A stretch of DNA of 64,000 bases from Limnephilus marmoratus (Eukaryota; Arthropoda; Insecta; Trichoptera; Limnephilidae). The DNA is taken from assembly GCA_917880885.1 (NCBI GenBank), contig OU862913.1, positions 3,472,001 to 3,536,000 on the forward strand, given 5' to 3'. A program made the position numbers and the translations under genes. The stretch's first letter is position 1, and every line of letters begins with the position of its first letter. Below the pieces are notes generated by a model. It was not told the origin of the DNA. It saw only the letters and a list, made by a program, of their open reading frames with translations, and made no database searches. Below, in pieces: positions 1 through 10,072 of this stretch.

Positions 1-397
1 TATGATAAAATAATCTATAATGGAAATGTAGATTATTTAATCATATAATATAATGTAATGCATATGATATAATCATATATATAATATAATGGAAATCACA
101 ATTCATTTCAATAATTACTAAAAGAAACAACTATTTACTACACAAATTAGGTTAGAAGGTTTTTAGTTTAGGTAAATTAAGTTATTCATGTGTATTTAGT
201 TTGAAACGAAACTTGGGAAATGTCAAATCCATACAAAAAAGGGTGGTAATGGAAAATTTTCACTTTAATTGAATGAAAACCGAATTTAAATGCATATTTT
301 TCCGTCTATCACGACTACACCGGTGTTTATTTTGGAAATTTTCAATTTGGGAGGCGGGAATGGGTACCGCCGCCCCGGGAACCTTTATTGGATAACC
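1..397. other. AT-rich intergenic DNA, no gene seen
   Basis: The first ~400 bases are AT-rich with simple TATAATA-type stretches. I see no credible reading frame, RNA gene or repeat boundary. A short open frame that starts near 290 only reads into the repeat that follows. Confidence 0.6.
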
Positions 398-920
398 AAC
401 ACCTATGCCATAGGTCACCCCAAGTGGTTCGCTACGTTTGGTGATTTTGCAGGGGTTCCGGGTTCAAGGGGTGAGGTTTGTCTAGGTCTTGTAGGCGGAT
501 GACCAGGACACACTGAACCTCAGATTCCTACCCACCCTTAAACCCTTTTCCTTCGCAGAACTCTCCTTTTTTTATTTTTTTTACATGAGCTCCACAAAGC
601 AGGCCCTGAGGAAAATAAATTCCCTCAGAGCCTATGTCATCTTTGGGGATGCTGTGTGGAGGGTTTTTTTAGGGAAAGGAAGGAGGGGAGAGTTCTGGGA
701 AGGAAGAGGGTTTAAGGGGTGGGTAGGAATCTGGGGTTCAGTGTGTCCTGGTCAACCGCCTCCAAGACCTAGAAAAAACCTCACCCCATGAACCCGGGCA
801 CCCTACTCCTCTACTTCCTTTCCTTAAAAAAAACCTCCACACAGCATCCCTAAAGATGACATAGGCCCCGAGGAAAATTATTTTCCTTGGAGCCTCCTGT
901 GTGGAACTCATGCAAAAAAA
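398..920. repeat. Dispersed foldback repeat with two hairpin cores
   Basis: The block is built around two copies of a ~72-bp hairpin core in opposite orientation, at 590-661 and 834-905. Each core has CTCCACA at one end, TGTGTGGAG at the other, and an inner GAGGAAA/TTTCCCTC stem. The stretch around 505-545 (GACCAGGACACACTGAACC) recurs inverted at about 715-765. The same family recurs at 10073-10472 and, as core only, at 23010, 25035 and 37107. The small open frames inside are not genes. I infer a non-autonomous, structure-forming element; its class is not known to me. Confidence 0.7.
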
Positions 921-1619
921 AAAAGTTTAAAAGTAGTTTACCTTTCAAAATCTGTGCCTATTGAGGCGGCATGCGGCGGCTTGTGGATTATTTACTAAAA
1001 GATCTAGCAATCGAGGGGTTTGGGTCTAATTGGCCATTATAATATAAACTACTTACGTTCAAGGCGATCAATTCCACTGGTTTGAAGAAACGTCACTAGA
1101 AAAGCAGAAGTGCGAGAATGTTGATTGATTTCTGGAAAATATTTATTATTAGTATAAATGTAATTACAATATTACTTCAGAAAAGAGGAGCAAGAATGAT
1201 ATTGCGTGACGACGCGATGCAAGAAGCAATGGATGACGTTCAATTTATGATGACGTTTCAAAATGACATTTCCATTATTTCCATAGCCAATGAATAATTG
1301 AAGATTGTAATCGTAAAGATCATCGGCTATTGACTCTTGACGGTTCCGCGAAGTTGTTCGCCGTAAATTATTTTAAATGGCAATACCTACATTTCATTAT
1401 AAGAAACAAATTTTGATCTTAATTCTGTAATATCTGTGGAGAAATCCCGGGGTGCTAGCTGTCACTTTTCTTGTTGGTTATGTTATTTTGGCTTTACTCG
1501 TTTAGTAGATTTGTACACATTGAACGAAAGCAATCAGTCCTTTTCTCAATTCTCCAAATCCTTAAACCTCGTTGTAGTGTTACGTTAAAACAGAACAAGC
1601 AAGATCCTTGTGTAAAAGT
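921..1619. other. Upstream region of zinc-finger gene 1
   Basis: No coding frame is apparent. Several TGACG-type motifs cluster at about 1206-1257 (GTGACGAC, ATGACGTTC, ATGACGTTT), which resemble CREB/ATF-type sites. A TCAGTCC initiator-like stretch lies near 1534, about 90 bases before the start codon of the first zinc-finger exon. CAAGATCC, just before that ATG, is shared with the start exon at 34363. Promoter assignment is inference. Confidence 0.4.
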
Positions 1620-1743
1620 ATGGATTCCACCGCCATCAAGTTAGAACCAGGAACAGGTGCTAAAGAGAGTGTTGCTCTGACATATACGGAAATCGATATA
1701 GATTATCCTTTTATTCAAAAAGAATGTTCGGAATCCAATTCAG
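1620..1743 (+). CDS. Zinc-finger gene 1, exon 1 (start and leader module 1)
   Basis: This is the probable initiating exon. The ATG at 1620 opens 41 codons plus one base and stops at a CAG|GTACTT donor, so the intron is phase 1. The peptide starts MDSTAIKLEPG and carries TYTEIDIDYPFIQKECSE. This is the first of three copies of the leader module found in this gene. IKLE fits the sumoylation consensus (hydrophobic-K-x-E). Exons 2, 3 and 4 all have phase 1 acceptors, so the frame continues through them. About 7.9 kb of intron, filled by a LINE and a long inverted repeat, separates it from exon 2. It could instead be an alternative first exon or an orphan paralogue. Confidence 0.6.
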
Positions 1744-2175
1744 GTACTTGTTTCATTATTCTTTTTTGGAAAAAACTTTAATACAGACGCAAAATACAAG
1801 TGAAAATATGAATAAAGTGCAGGTATTTGTTTGACCTTAACGACATACTCCTATCTACATGTCGATCCCACATACTCTATTATGTTGGTTGCAATATATT
1901 TTTGGTCAATATTTACAAAATAGGGACACGATTAATGTGCACTTTAAAATTTAGAAGAAAATTTGGTGGTAGTTAGATAATAGTTGGTATTAAGGTCAGT
2001 TACCGGAATTGGAAAATAATTCCTTTTAATGGTTATTTGAATCGGAGAAGATTTTTAGGGGGGGGGGGGGAACCAAATAAAAGAATTGTGTTGAACTTGA
2101 CATCGAAATAAATAAGACTACAAATGTGTAATATTGATATGTACCTTGAGTCATTGGAATTAAGGAGAGTGGAAC
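1744..2175. other. Intron 1 sequence, nothing recognised
   Basis: AT-rich intronic DNA with a run of G at about 2050. No reading frame, RNA or transposon terminus was recognised before the inverted-repeat arm begins near 2176. Confidence 0.4.
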
Positions 2176-2412
2176 AAAGCATGGAAAAAGTTCGGATTAT
2201 GGGCGAAATTCCTAAAAAATAAAACTAGTTTTCTTTATACTAATTTTGGGCCGAGGAATCCGAATCTGAAAGAATTAGGTTGGGGCAAGCATATATGAAC
2301 TGAATTACACGACTGCAAAATTTTGAATTCATACACAGTTTACAGGTAATTTTGACGTTTTTGACCTTTTTGACGCTCTCAACAATGCCATAGAAAAAAC
2401 CAAAGATATTTT
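2176..2412. repeat. Left arm of a long inverted repeat around the LINE
   Basis: The segment from AAAGTTCGGATTATGGGCG to ATAGAAAAAACCAAAGAT recurs in reverse complement at 8562-8957. Shared blocks include GGGCGAAATTCCTAAAAAAT, AATCCGAATCTGAAAGAATT, GGTTGGGGCAAGCA and CTGAATTACACGAC. The two arms enclose the tandem repeats and LINE between them. I read this as a foldback-type DNA element in which the LINE sits at the loop. Confidence 0.75.
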
Positions 2413-2449
2413 ATGTTCAACCACAGAAAATTAAGTGATGTCATAAGCA

Positions 2450-2892
2450 AAAAGAAAGTGCCCCCTCCGAAGCGCCTACTCGCGTCAAGGCAAGAAAACA
2501 TCCCAGTTTTCAAGTAGTTTTGCGGCTACGCTAGGTTTGTGTAACACGGTTTGTGATACAAAAGTAAGTGCCCCCTTCGTAGCGCCTACTCGCTTCAAGG
2601 CAAGAAAACATCCCAGTTTTCAAGTTGATTAGCGGCTACGCTAGGTTTGAGTAGTATGGTTTGTGATACAAAAGAAAGCGCCCCCTTCGTAGTGCCTACT
2701 CGCGTCAAGGCAAGAAAACATCCCAGTTTTCAAGTAGTTTAGCGGCTACGCTAGGTTTGTGTAACATGGTTTGTGATACAAAAGAAAGTGCCCCCTTCGT
2801 AGCGCCTACTCACGTCAAGGCAAGAAAACGTCCCAGTTTTCTAGTAGTTTAGCGGCTAAGCTAGGTTTGTGTAACATGGTTTGTGATACAAA
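2450..2892 (+). repeat. Four tandem 110-bp repeats
   Basis: The landmark GCGCCTACT (GTGCCTACT in the third unit) falls at 2472, 2582, 2692 and 2802, giving an exact 110-base period. Each unit runs GTGCCCCCTTCG, CGCCTACTCGCGTCAAGG, CATCCCAGTTTTCAAG, GCGGCTACGCTAGG, GGTTTGTGATACAAAAG. Units differ at only a few positions. The array ends just before the LINE 5' region. It may be a LINE promoter monomer array or an independent minisatellite. The repeats abut with no spacers. Confidence 0.85.
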
Positions 2893-3375
2893 AGTGAATA
2901 AAATTTATAAAAAATAATTACTGAAATTATAAACATGTTTTTTTACGTTATTGATATTATTGCTTAATGGCAACACTTAATTTTAAGTGGTAATATGTAA
3001 TATCTACCGCCATATTGTCTATCAGTGTTGACGTATTTTGACAGCTGCTTCAATTTATCAAACTTTAACAATCATAATACTAGAAAATCAAACTAAAAAA
3101 GTGGTTAACTCGTCTAATCAGGAGAGTGCTCGTTGGGACAGTGAATTTTTTATCCCACAAAGTATCTCGATAAGGCGGAATACTCGTCATTATTCTGGTG
3201 TTTGTACCACAAAATACAACTCAGTGCAAAAGTGACTCGATCAGTATATAAACACAAAAAACCTATCCCAAAGGTGTTTTTAGCGTCACAAAGGCTCTGC
3301 CATCTCTCATTCAAGAAACAAGCATTGTGTCGTTTTCTCTTTTTGTGTGAAATTTGGAAATCAACTACCTTTAAA

Positions 3376-4551
3376 ATGAATACACTGTGCTCCATCTGTA
3401 AAAAAAACATTGACACCCCGTCAGACTTCATCTCATGTTGTATCTGCGACGAAAACTACCACTTCATTTGTGCCGATATCGCAGAAACCTCACGACGAGG
3501 AACTAAGATTTTACAGTGGCGCTGCAAATTTTGCACAAAAACACATAAAAACTCAAAAAAAAATACGTCTGAAAAAAATCTAGAAGCGACATCTATCGAG
3601 AAACCAAATAAACAACCATCATCAACACCAAAATCTACAATTGCCGCCTCATCATACGCCAGTGTGAACTTACCACCAACAACCACAGATGGCTCTAGTA
3701 ATCTGACTATCGAACTTTTTTTAACTGAAATTGCGAATTTTAAAGACTCAGTTATTGAATCTGTTGGAAAAAAATACGATGCAATCCTGCTCCAAAATAA
3801 TGAAATATTAAAAACCATTCAAAGCATATCTCAACAGCAAGAAGATTTAAAATATCGAATTAATAACTTGGAAAAACTACATGAACAAGTAAACTCAGCC
3901 TTAAATTCAAGACTTGAGGATTTAGAAAAAGAATGCGGAAAAAATAATGAAAATGAAATAAAAATTTGTCTCTTGACAGAACGAAATGAAGACCTAGAAA
4001 AAAGAATAATAGCGATCGAGATTGACCAAGAAAACAGGAACAGACGTCTTAACAATACTTGTTTGGAACTTCGAGGGCTTCCAGAATTCAAAGAGGAAAC
4101 ATCACAAACCTTAAAAGACATTATATTCAACACCAGTAAAACAGTAGACTGCCAACTAAATACAAATGATATTTATAATATATATAGAGTATCACAAAGA
4201 AACAAAAATATTCCTCCAACAGTTAAACCTAGGTCAGTGGTAATTAATTTTAATTCAATAGCATTAAAAGAGGAGCTCCTTAATGCTATAAAAAAATATA
4301 ACAGGTCTTGCGAAAAGATTGGGGACAAACTAAACACGGGAACAATCGGATTGTCTGGCCCCATTACACCCATCTACGTCTCAGAACTCCTCACGTCTAA
4401 AGGCAAACGGCTTTGGTATCTAGCTCGCCAACGTGCGACTGAATGTAAATATAGGTACGTCTGGACGAAATCAGGTCTAATCTACATGAAAAAAGATGAC
4501 TCTTCTCGACCTATATTAATAGATTCAGAACAAGCTATACCGAAGCTCTGA
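3376..4551 (+). CDS. LINE ORF1: PHD-like finger and FP-type RNA-binding protein
   Basis: The frame is open from further upstream, but the first ATG is at 3376, giving 391 residues. The N-terminus has a cysteine/histidine cluster (CSIC, CCICDENYHFIC, CKFC, about residues 5-55) typical of PHD-like fingers. A low-complexity Ser/Thr/Lys linker follows, then a likely coiled coil (about 115-220, rich in Glu, Asn and Leu). The C-terminal domain has ELRGLPE, then YVSELLTSKGKRLWYLAR and YVWTKSGLIYMKK, the pattern of the baculovirus FP25-type C-terminal domain seen in many arthropod LINE ORF1 proteins. Expected role: RNA binding and ribonucleoprotein assembly. The open frame appears intact. Confidence 0.85.
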   Translation: MNTLCSICKKNIDTPSDFISCCICDENYHFICADIAETSRRGTKILQWRCKFCTKTHKNSKKNTSEKNLEATSIEKPNKQPSSTPKSTIAASSYASVNLPPTTTDGSSNLTIELFLTEIANFKDSVIESVGKKYDAILLQNNEILKTIQSISQQQEDLKYRINNLEKLHEQVNSALNSRLEDLEKECGKNNENEIKICLLTERNEDLEKRIIAIEIDQENRNRRLNNTCLELRGLPEFKEETSQTLKDIIFNTSKTVDCQLNTNDIYNIYRVSQRNKNIPPTVKPRSVVINFNSIALKEELLNAIKKYNRSCEKIGDKLNTGTIGLSGPITPIYVSELLTSKGKRLWYLARQRATECKYRYVWTKSGLIYMKKDDSSRPILIDSEQAIPKL

Positions 4552-4737
4552 CTACCTGCTCTTTATTCTAATTATCGTGATAAAACTACTCACTACCGCT
4601 TTATATCGCCATTTCATACTCTATTACATAACAGCACTATATTATATGAACACCTAGGATTTTACATAACTCCTATTTGTACTGGAATAATTTTAATTCT
4701 AATTTTAAGTTTAATTTTAATCTCTATTCTCTCTAGA

Positions 4738-5100
4738 ATGGTAACTACACTTATTATAAGATTATTAATTGATTTATTAGTAATATTACTAATAATTCGG
4801 CAAAAGAGAACTCTAATCAACATATTTTATATAACCCAGATATTACTTATTTTTCATAGTTATACTACTTTCTACAGTCTTTTGAAAGAGAAAATGCCAC
4901 ACACTACTTACATACGTTATTTAGTTCCTGGATTTTATTTCAGATATTGTTTCTTACTCAGATATTATTTATTTTTCCTAACTACATCATTTTGTTTACA
5001 GTTTTGTCGCTACATATTTCGTACTACAAGTATTTATATGATAATAAAATACTGTTATAAAACTTTACCCAGAAAACAACAATTAATTTTTGAATTCTAA
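4738..5100 (+). CDS. Hydrophobic 120-residue frame between LINE ORF1 and ORF2
   Basis: An ATG-initiated frame of 120 codons, rich in Ile, Leu, Tyr and Phe with several membrane-like stretches, lies between ORF1 and ORF2. Its stop codon overlaps the ORF2 start as TAATG (stop 5098-5100, ATG 5100-5102). The region is very AT-rich, which by itself yields hydrophobic codons, so the peptide may be meaningless. The overlap could matter, because stop-start UAAUG coupling is known for ORF2 of the Bombyx LINE SART1. I recognise no family. Confidence 0.3.
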   Translation: MVTTLIIRLLIDLLVILLIIRQKRTLINIFYITQILLIFHSYTTFYSLLKEKMPHTTYIRYLVPGFYFRYCFLLRYYLFFLTTSFCLQFCRYIFRTTSIYMIIKYCYKTLPRKQQLIFEF

Positions 5101-8078
5101 TGGTAATAAACGATCTTCAACATGAAATCGATAGTATCATAGTGCCAAATACTGAAATAATTTTTGAAAACACTAACAAAATTATGCAATTTAATTGGGA
5201 ATCAAATAGGATTAATATTGTTCATCAAAATATTAGAACGATGGGAAACTTGGATGATTTTCTTATATTTTTGGAAGAAATAAAATCTATCGTAAAGTTC
5301 CATGTACTAATTCTCACTGAATGCAGGTTAAATGATTCATACATAGCCAAACAAATTTCAGGCTATAACGAATACCATACTACATCGCATATTAACCAAA
5401 ATAGCGGAGTAGTAGTATATATCGACAACACATTAAATTCCTTAGTACAAGAAATAAACATAAATCAGTGTAATTGTTTAAAAATCAACATTAATGAGAA
5501 TTTAGGTATCCTAGCTATCTACCGATCACCATCGTTCAATGACATCCAAGATTTCCTGGAAAATCTTATTGGTGAGTTAAAAAAAACTAAGGATTATGCA
5601 CAATATGTACTGATCGGGGACATGAATATAAATACTATAGGAGAAGTATTGCATAGGCAGTCCGACGACTACTTATGTGCTATGGCTGAAAGTAACTTTA
5701 TTTCCAATATTAATTCTCCAACTAGGGTACAAGGTAGCTCAAGCTCATGTTTGGATCATATACATACCAGAAATATAACAAATTCAAATGCATTTGTAAT
5801 ACATAATACAATCACTGATCATTACACCACTGCAATCAGTATCCCAAACTCAACACCCAAAAAACATAAAATTAATCACAAACAGATTATCGATTATGAG
5901 GCTTTATTAAATGATCTAAATAATAAAAATTGGGAATATGTTTATAAAGAGACTGAAGTTAACAATGCTCTAAACTATTTTATTAATGAAATCAATACAT
6001 TCATAACAAAACACACAATAACTAAACGCATTCCATATAGTAAAATACATCTCACCCCATGGATTACCAACGGCATTGTTAAATCTATACACAAAAGAAA
6101 TCACCTTCATAAAATAGCTAAACGAGACCCATTGAACGATACTAAACAGCAAAACTATTACCGATACCGTAATATTTGCAAAACCGTTATTCGCAAATGT
6201 AAAGAGCGTTATTATAAATTCTTACTTGATAAGGATAATTCCAGCAAAAACATGTGGAATGTTGTCAGAGACATAACTAAAAGTAAAAGAAATACCAGTA
6301 CATCTGTAACTGAATTAAATACCGGAAATTTGATTATAACTGACAATCAATCAATTGCATGTCATACTAATCAATATTTTGCATCTGTTGGGTCAAATCT
6401 AGCAAAAAAAAAATTATTTGAAACCCAGAAAACGGAAGACTCTTTAGCATCGACAATTGAAACAAAGGAACAATCTTTTTCATTTGATATTAAACCAACT
6501 ACTGTAGAAGAGGTCTTAAAAATAATCAACAGCCTTAATACTACACATGCAAAGGGTCCAGATAGTCTAAATACACAAATACTAAAAAAAATTAAAAATC
6601 AGATTTCTGCTCCGCTATCATATATTTACAACTTAAGTTTTGCATCAGGAATATTTCCTGATCACTTTAAAAAATCAATAATTGTCCCAATTCACAAAAG
6701 TGGACCTAAATCTCTTGTAGAAAACTATAGGCCAATATCACTTTTAAGCGCGATATCCAAAGTCATTGAAAAGCTTTTCAAAACTAGGTTAAACGAATAT
6801 GTGGAGGAACATAACATTCTAAGTCCAAACCAATACGGCTTTCGGTCGGGTAAGGGAACGGATGATGCCATCGCTTGTCTCACTGAAACTATTGCAGGGA
6901 ATATGAACCGTGGCAAGAAAACTATTGCCCTTTTCCTGGACCTGGCCAAGGCATTTGACACAATATCTCATAAAATTCTTTTACAGAGACTTAGAAATAT
7001 AGGAATAAAGGGAAAAGCTTTTCAATGGATAGAAAGTTATATATCTAATAGATTTCAACAAACCAGAATTAACGAGGCTATTAGCACTTCACTAAAATAC
7101 ACTTTTGGGGTACCACAAGGAAGTACACTTGGGCCCCTTCTCTTTATTATATACATAAACGAACTTTGTAACCAACACATTGGTGGCAAAATTATCACGT
7201 TCGCTGACGATACAGTTATTTTGTTTGAAGGAGATGATTGGAAAGAAACACACCACCTTGCGAACACAGGTATAAACAGAGTAAAACAGTGGCTGGACAG
7301 TAATTTGCTTACATTAAACATACAAAAAACAAAATATCTCACATTTAGCGCTACCCTTGCAGGTCAACCCAAAACACCTCACCACCTCACAATACATAAT
7401 ATTAAGTGTAGCCTTGGAAATAATAACCATACTTGTAAATGCGAAACCCTTGAATGTGTTAAATCTATTAAATATTTAGGTATAATAGTGGATAACCACC
7501 TTAAATGGAAACAACAAATTGAAAACACAGCTAATAAAGTGCGCAAGCTTATTTATATATTTATAGCATTGCGGGAAATTATAAAAACTCAAGACATTAA
7601 AAAAATATACTACGGGCTCTGTAACTCCGTCATAACCTACGGTTGCATTGGATGGGGTGGAACAGGATTAACAATATTATACCCGCTACTGAAGGCACAG
7701 AAATCCATTCTACGCGTCATTATGAAGAAACCCTTCAGATACTCGAGCGACGCTCTCTTCAAGGAGTTTAATGTGCTTGATGTTCGACAGTGTTACATAA
7801 AAAAAATAACAATCTGCGTCCACAAAAATAAAAACAAAACGATAACAGTCGATCATAATCATCAAACCAGAAGTAAGAGCAGAAACGACCTTTCTATTCC
7901 AACAAGCAATACTGCGGCTTACCAAAAAGTTTTCTCATACCTGGGACCAAAAATATACAACAAAATCCCCTCTCAATTTAAACTGTGTGAATTATCATCC
8001 TTCGGTACTAAAATTACAAAATGGTTATTAGACTTAGGTAGGACAGATTCCGAAAAATTATTAAAAAACGTAGTCTGA
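5100..8078 (+). CDS. LINE ORF2: endonuclease-reverse transcriptase
   Basis: An intact 992-residue frame. The N-terminal ~240 residues form an APE-type endonuclease: HQNIRTM, LTECRL (catalytic Glu), IGDMNIN (Asp), SCLDHI and TDHYTTAI (catalytic His near the end). A linker follows. The reverse transcriptase begins near residue 470 with KGPDSL and NYRPISLLSAISKV, then QYGFRSGKGT, LFLDLAKAFD (first catalytic Asp), GVPQGSTLGPLLF and FADDTVIL (catalytic Asp pair near residue 700). The C-terminal part has KYLGIIVD and a conserved KWLLDLGRTDSEKLL end. It should nick the target and prime cDNA synthesis there. All catalytic motifs are present, so it could be active. Confidence 0.93.
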   Translation: MVINDLQHEIDSIIVPNTEIIFENTNKIMQFNWESNRINIVHQNIRTMGNLDDFLIFLEEIKSIVKFHVLILTECRLNDSYIAKQISGYNEYHTTSHINQNSGVVVYIDNTLNSLVQEININQCNCLKININENLGILAIYRSPSFNDIQDFLENLIGELKKTKDYAQYVLIGDMNINTIGEVLHRQSDDYLCAMAESNFISNINSPTRVQGSSSSCLDHIHTRNITNSNAFVIHNTITDHYTTAISIPNSTPKKHKINHKQIIDYEALLNDLNNKNWEYVYKETEVNNALNYFINEINTFITKHTITKRIPYSKIHLTPWITNGIVKSIHKRNHLHKIAKRDPLNDTKQQNYYRYRNICKTVIRKCKERYYKFLLDKDNSSKNMWNVVRDITKSKRNTSTSVTELNTGNLIITDNQSIACHTNQYFASVGSNLAKKKLFETQKTEDSLASTIETKEQSFSFDIKPTTVEEVLKIINSLNTTHAKGPDSLNTQILKKIKNQISAPLSYIYNLSFASGIFPDHFKKSIIVPIHKSGPKSLVENYRPISLLSAISKVIEKLFKTRLNEYVEEHNILSPNQYGFRSGKGTDDAIACLTETIAGNMNRGKKTIALFLDLAKAFDTISHKILLQRLRNIGIKGKAFQWIESYISNRFQQTRINEAISTSLKYTFGVPQGSTLGPLLFIIYINELCNQHIGGKIITFADDTVILFEGDDWKETHHLANTGINRVKQWLDSNLLTLNIQKTKYLTFSATLAGQPKTPHHLTIHNIKCSLGNNNHTCKCETLECVKSIKYLGIIVDNHLKWKQQIENTANKVRKLIYIFIALREIIKTQDIKKIYYGLCNSVITYGCIGWGGTGLTILYPLLKAQKSILRVIMKKPFRYSSDALFKEFNVLDVRQCYIKKITICVHKNKNKTITVDHNHQTRSKSRNDLSIPTSNTAAYQKVFSYLGPKIYNKIPSQFKLCELSSFGTKITKWLLDLGRTDSEKLLKNVV

Positions 8079-8100
8079 GTTGATTTCTTCGATTTTGTAT

Positions 8101-8332
8101 TTTGTATTTCCTAAAAAATATCTTTTTATTTTTCTTTCTTACATTTATATATTATATTTTACATGTACCTACCTGGATCTTATTGTTTATTACTGCTAAT
8201 TTGTATTTTCCTAAAAAAATATTTCTTTTATTTTTCTTTCTTACATTTATATGTTATATTTTTATTTTATTTTATATTTTACATGTACCTACCTGGATCT
8301 TATTGTTTATTACTGCTGTATACCTAGAATAA
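8101..8332 (+). repeat. Tandem duplication in the LINE 3' untranslated region
   Basis: Two copies of a ~110-base unit lie directly downstream of ORF2. Each has TTCCTAAAAAA, then TTTTTCTTTCTTACATTTATAT, TTTTACATGTACCTACCTGG and TCTTATTGTTTATTACTGC. The second copy carries an extra TTTTATTTTA insertion. The open frame across it is a by-product of the repeat. Confidence 0.75.
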
Positions 8333-8561
8333 CACAACTTATATCTGATATTGTACCTAATATCTAAGTCACTCCCCCAATATGTACCATTATTGTTAAT
8401 TATTATTGAATCCATTAATGTGAAATTATGTACACGCAACCTGCCAATTTGACTGTCCTAAAACGGGAAACCTTCCTATTTGGACAGTCAAAGCTTCCTT
8501 TTATATTGTTATATCTTGTATGTAATAAATGTAATAATAATAAATAAATAAATAAATAAAT

Positions 8562-8957
8562 AAAAATCTTTGGTTTTTTCTATGATCTTTATTGTCAGAA
8601 AGGGGCCAAAATGGCGTGTTATATTGTGTGTAAATTCAATTCATTAATATTGCCGAGTGTAACCTAATTCTTTCAGATTCGGATTTCCCAGCCCAAAGTT
8701 AGTATAAAGATAATTAAATTTCTTCTTTCGGAGTATCGCCCATAAAAAGATGTGTCATTAATTTATTGCAGATTGTTTGTGTGTCGAAAATTTTTAAGTC
8801 GTGTAATTCAGTTTATATTTGCTTGCCCCAACCTAATTCTTTCAGATTCGGATTTCCCGGCCCAAAGTTAGTATAAAGTTAGTTAGTATAAAGTTAGTTA
8901 ATGTAAGTTTTATTTTTTAGGAATTTCGCCCATAATCCGAACTTTACCCCAAAGCAT
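8562..8957. repeat. Right arm of the long inverted repeat
   Basis: Reverse-complement partner of 2176-2412, starting with AATCTTTGGTTTTTTCTATG directly after the LINE tail and ending near CCGAACTTTACCCCAAAG. Within this arm a subsegment (CCTAATTCTTTCAGATTCGG through CCCAAAGTTAGTATAAAG) is present twice, at about 8658-8712 and 8829-8880. The arm is therefore longer than its partner. Confidence 0.75.
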
Positions 8958-9640
8958 AAATAAGCCTTCACTTGATATTTATTTTTATTTTATTTTAAAT
9001 ACATAAACGGCTATACTGCCTTTTATAAATAAACATATAATAGAGTACAAAAGTAAGAAAAATAATATCATTACATAATAGTAGTTTTAAATTTAAAAAT
9101 AACATACAATTATTTTATGTATCACAACAAAAAAGAACAATGAGAAATATCATCATTTCATTTCAACATGTCCATATTGCGTATATAAAGTTATATTATG
9201 GAAAAATAATTTTTGAGTGCATGTTTATATTGCGCTAATTTTAAGAAATAAATGAGTTTGAGTTTCAGTGCCGGCAACCCGGGCGTTTATTTATTTGTCG
9301 TTTTTATTTATTAAATGTCGCCGATGTTAGCATATTCATTTCCCAAAATGTGTAATCGACTGATTGGTGAGTAATAATGTGATAATGTATGTGTGTTATT
9401 ATAGTAGAACGGTAGAGTCAGTCTTGTTTTGAAATGTTAAAGAAAATTTTGTTTGAAATAACATAAAAATGGCAAGATCATTAATTGAATTGCAGTGAAT
9501 ATTAATTTTACTTTATCTTTTACGAAAAATCTTTTCGTAATCCGTACAAACAATACTTTGAGTAGTTTTATTTTCAAGTGAGTATGATGTTTGAATAGAG
9601 AGGTTTTGTTACAGGTCTTATTATAATTTGTTTTCAGCAG
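8958..9640. other. Intron DNA with a possible LINE tail, otherwise nothing clear
   Basis: AT-rich. At 8981-9050 a TTTATTTTTATTTTATTTT stretch followed by ACATAAACGGCTATACTGCC looks like the 3' end of a minus-strand LINE, but no coding remnant follows. The end supplies a polypyrimidine tract and TTTTCAG acceptors (9637, or CAGCAG at 9640) for the next exon. Confidence 0.35.
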
Positions 9641-9820
9641 AAACTAATTACCATCACAGCAGTGCCATGGAGCTTCCCAACCCTGAGAGTGTTTCCATCA
9701 AGACTGAACCATGGTCGCAAGAAGAAGGCTCAGGTGAAATGGCGTTCACGGACGTAGATATCCACCTCCCGGATGTGAAGAAGGAATGTTTACAGTATGC
9801 GGAGAGTGTTCAGTCAACTA
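9641..9820 (+). CDS. Zinc-finger gene 1, exon 2 (leader module 2)
   Basis: An internal exon bounded by TTTTCAGCAG at the 5' side (acceptor after 9637 or 9640; both keep the frame) and ACTA|GTAAGT-like donor at 9821. With the 9641 start it is 180 bases, phase 1 to phase 1. The peptide carries VSIKTEPWSQEEG, then FTDVDIHLPDVKKECLQYAE, the second copy of the leader module. Both IKTE and VKKE fit the sumoylation consensus. An ATG at 9667 could serve as an alternative start. The module probably mediates protein contact or modification; this is inference from its repetition. Confidence 0.6.
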
Positions 9821-10072
9821 GTAAGTTGCATTGCGTATATCACAGAGGTGTTTCAGATGGACGCAGTCAGGACAGCTGCTTGTTTTCTGTTTCCCATCGT
9901 GTTGTCCTGTATTATTTACTCTCCCAAATTTTGCAATTGATGAACTAAGACAACGCATAACTTATTATGTCCTCAAACTCTTCCTAATTATTTAAACTGT
10001 TGCATCACCATATTTTATCACTAAAGTAAATCATTTATCTTTTTCCACTCTGAAAAACGTTTGGTTTTGGTA

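Larger units (their letters stand above)
2893..8564 (+). mobile_element. Full-length jockey/CR1-type LINE
   Basis: A non-LTR retrotransposon with an intact two-ORF layout: ORF1 (PHD-like finger plus FP-type domain) and ORF2 (APE-type endonuclease plus reverse transcriptase). The 3' end is a short tandem array of TAAA units at about 8535-8564, as expected for target-primed reverse transcription. It lies in intron 1 of zinc-finger gene 1, on the same strand. A degenerate relative lies at 53926-56265 on the other strand, matching over the endonuclease end and the reverse transcriptase C-terminus. The 5' boundary is uncertain: it could include the 110-bp repeats from 2450. Both ORFs are uninterrupted, so the copy looks recent. 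Confidence 0.85.

Noticed and set aside
290..791. Two ~70-codon plus-strand frames near the window start
   Set aside because: They lie in or read into the dispersed foldback repeat, whose other copies do not keep the frames open.
2450..2892. Four regular repeats considered as a CRISPR array
   Set aside because: The units are contiguous 110-mers with no unique spacers, in animal-type DNA. It is a minisatellite-like array.
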